NCBI GenBank assembly: GCA_017460365.1 | Contig: JAFUBE010000634.1 | Location: 1-36,054, forward strand | Source: Eggerthellaceae bacterium | Lineage (GTDB): Bacteria > Actinomycetota > Coriobacteriia > Coriobacteriales > Eggerthellaceae | DNA: 36,054 nucleotides | Direction: 5' to 3' | In this document: positions 36,011 to 36,054 of the stretch, in pieces | Layout: every line of letters begins with the position of its first letter | Numbering within the stretch: the stretch's first letter is position 1 | Notes under the pieces: model-generated | What the model was told of the DNA's origin: nothing | What the model saw: the letters and a program-made list of their open reading frames with translations, nothing else | Database searches by the model: none | Position numbers and translations under genes: made by a program

Positions 36011-36054
36011 GCTGCGGTTCCTTGTGAGGTTTCAAGTGCGCGAAGCACTGCGAG
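36007..36054 (-). CDS. C-terminal end of an upstream tail gene, cut by the window edge
   Basis: The last 15 codons (LAVLRALETSQGTAA) end in TGA overlapping the next ATG (ATGA), the pattern used throughout this phage. Context suggests a tail gene, possibly the tape measure; the visible part cannot show this. Confidence 0.5.
   Translation of the reverse strand, partial: LAVLRALETSQGTAA

Noticed and set aside
25948-36054. Diversity-generating retroelement linked to the tail genes
   Set aside because: No reverse transcriptase motifs or template/variable repeat pairs were found. The protein repeats in the hub are periodic and not copies of a template.

Overview
The window is part of a tailed-phage (siphovirus-like) or prophage genome with high GC and tightly packed genes, most of which overlap by 1-4 bases (ATGA, GTGA, TGATG). 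A host in the Comamonadaceae (Burkholderiales) is inferred. Three copies of a hairpin-rich element in the first kilobase (GCGCTTATCC / AGATAGC type) look like intergenic repeats of Rhodoferax, Polaromonas and Acidovorax relatives, and the replication proteins resemble Burkholderiales prophage families. No integrase, capsid, portal or terminase gene is visible. The morphogenesis genes must continue beyond the right edge.

Layout. (1) 1-1170: gene-poor DNA with tandem 20- and 21-mers and the three host-type repeats. (2) 1171-11083, leftward: an operon that begins with small accessory genes (winged-helix proteins, zinc-ribbon proteins, small exported proteins, a Lar-like protein, a 591-residue modular protein). 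It continues to a P4-type primase-helicase, a GIY-YIG nuclease and a Mor-like transcription activator. A 98-bp inverted-repeat/iteron structure directly after the primase gene is the best origin candidate. (3) 11084-11259: a divergent control region with two face-to-face promoters, five TTGTCG half-sites and a 12-bp palindrome. (4) 11260-25861, rightward: the second replication operon. It holds a RecB-like exonuclease (DUF2800) with a Cas4/AddB-type cysteine set, an ssDNA-binding protein (DUF2815), family-A DNA polymerase, a DnaQ-like exonuclease, a VRR-NUC nuclease, a MazG-like pyrophosphatase and an SNF2-type helicase. About 17 small genes follow, among them an excisionase-like protein, membrane peptides and two HNH nucleases. 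(5) 25948-36054, leftward: late tail genes, ending in a GH19-type endolysin and a nested Rz/Rz1 spanin pair.

How it fits together. Replication functions are split between two opposing operons: primase-helicase to the left, polymerase, nuclease and ssDNA-binding protein to the right. Primase, exonuclease and ssDNA-binding protein all end in nearly the same -(A/S)DLF tip, which suggests a common partner. Several promoters carry TTGCGC sites inside their 17-bp spacer, which suggests one repressor acting at several places. The Mor-like activator at the end of the leftward operon is a natural candidate for switching on the tail operon.

The least ordinary items are the iteron hairpin at 2162-2259, the strict 14-residue aromatic-Gln-acid repeat in the tail hub protein, the shared DLF tails, two small genes interrupted by in-frame amber codons, and a family of small winged-helix proteins with an I(C/T)AW core. 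All functional calls come from reading the sequence; no database search was possible.
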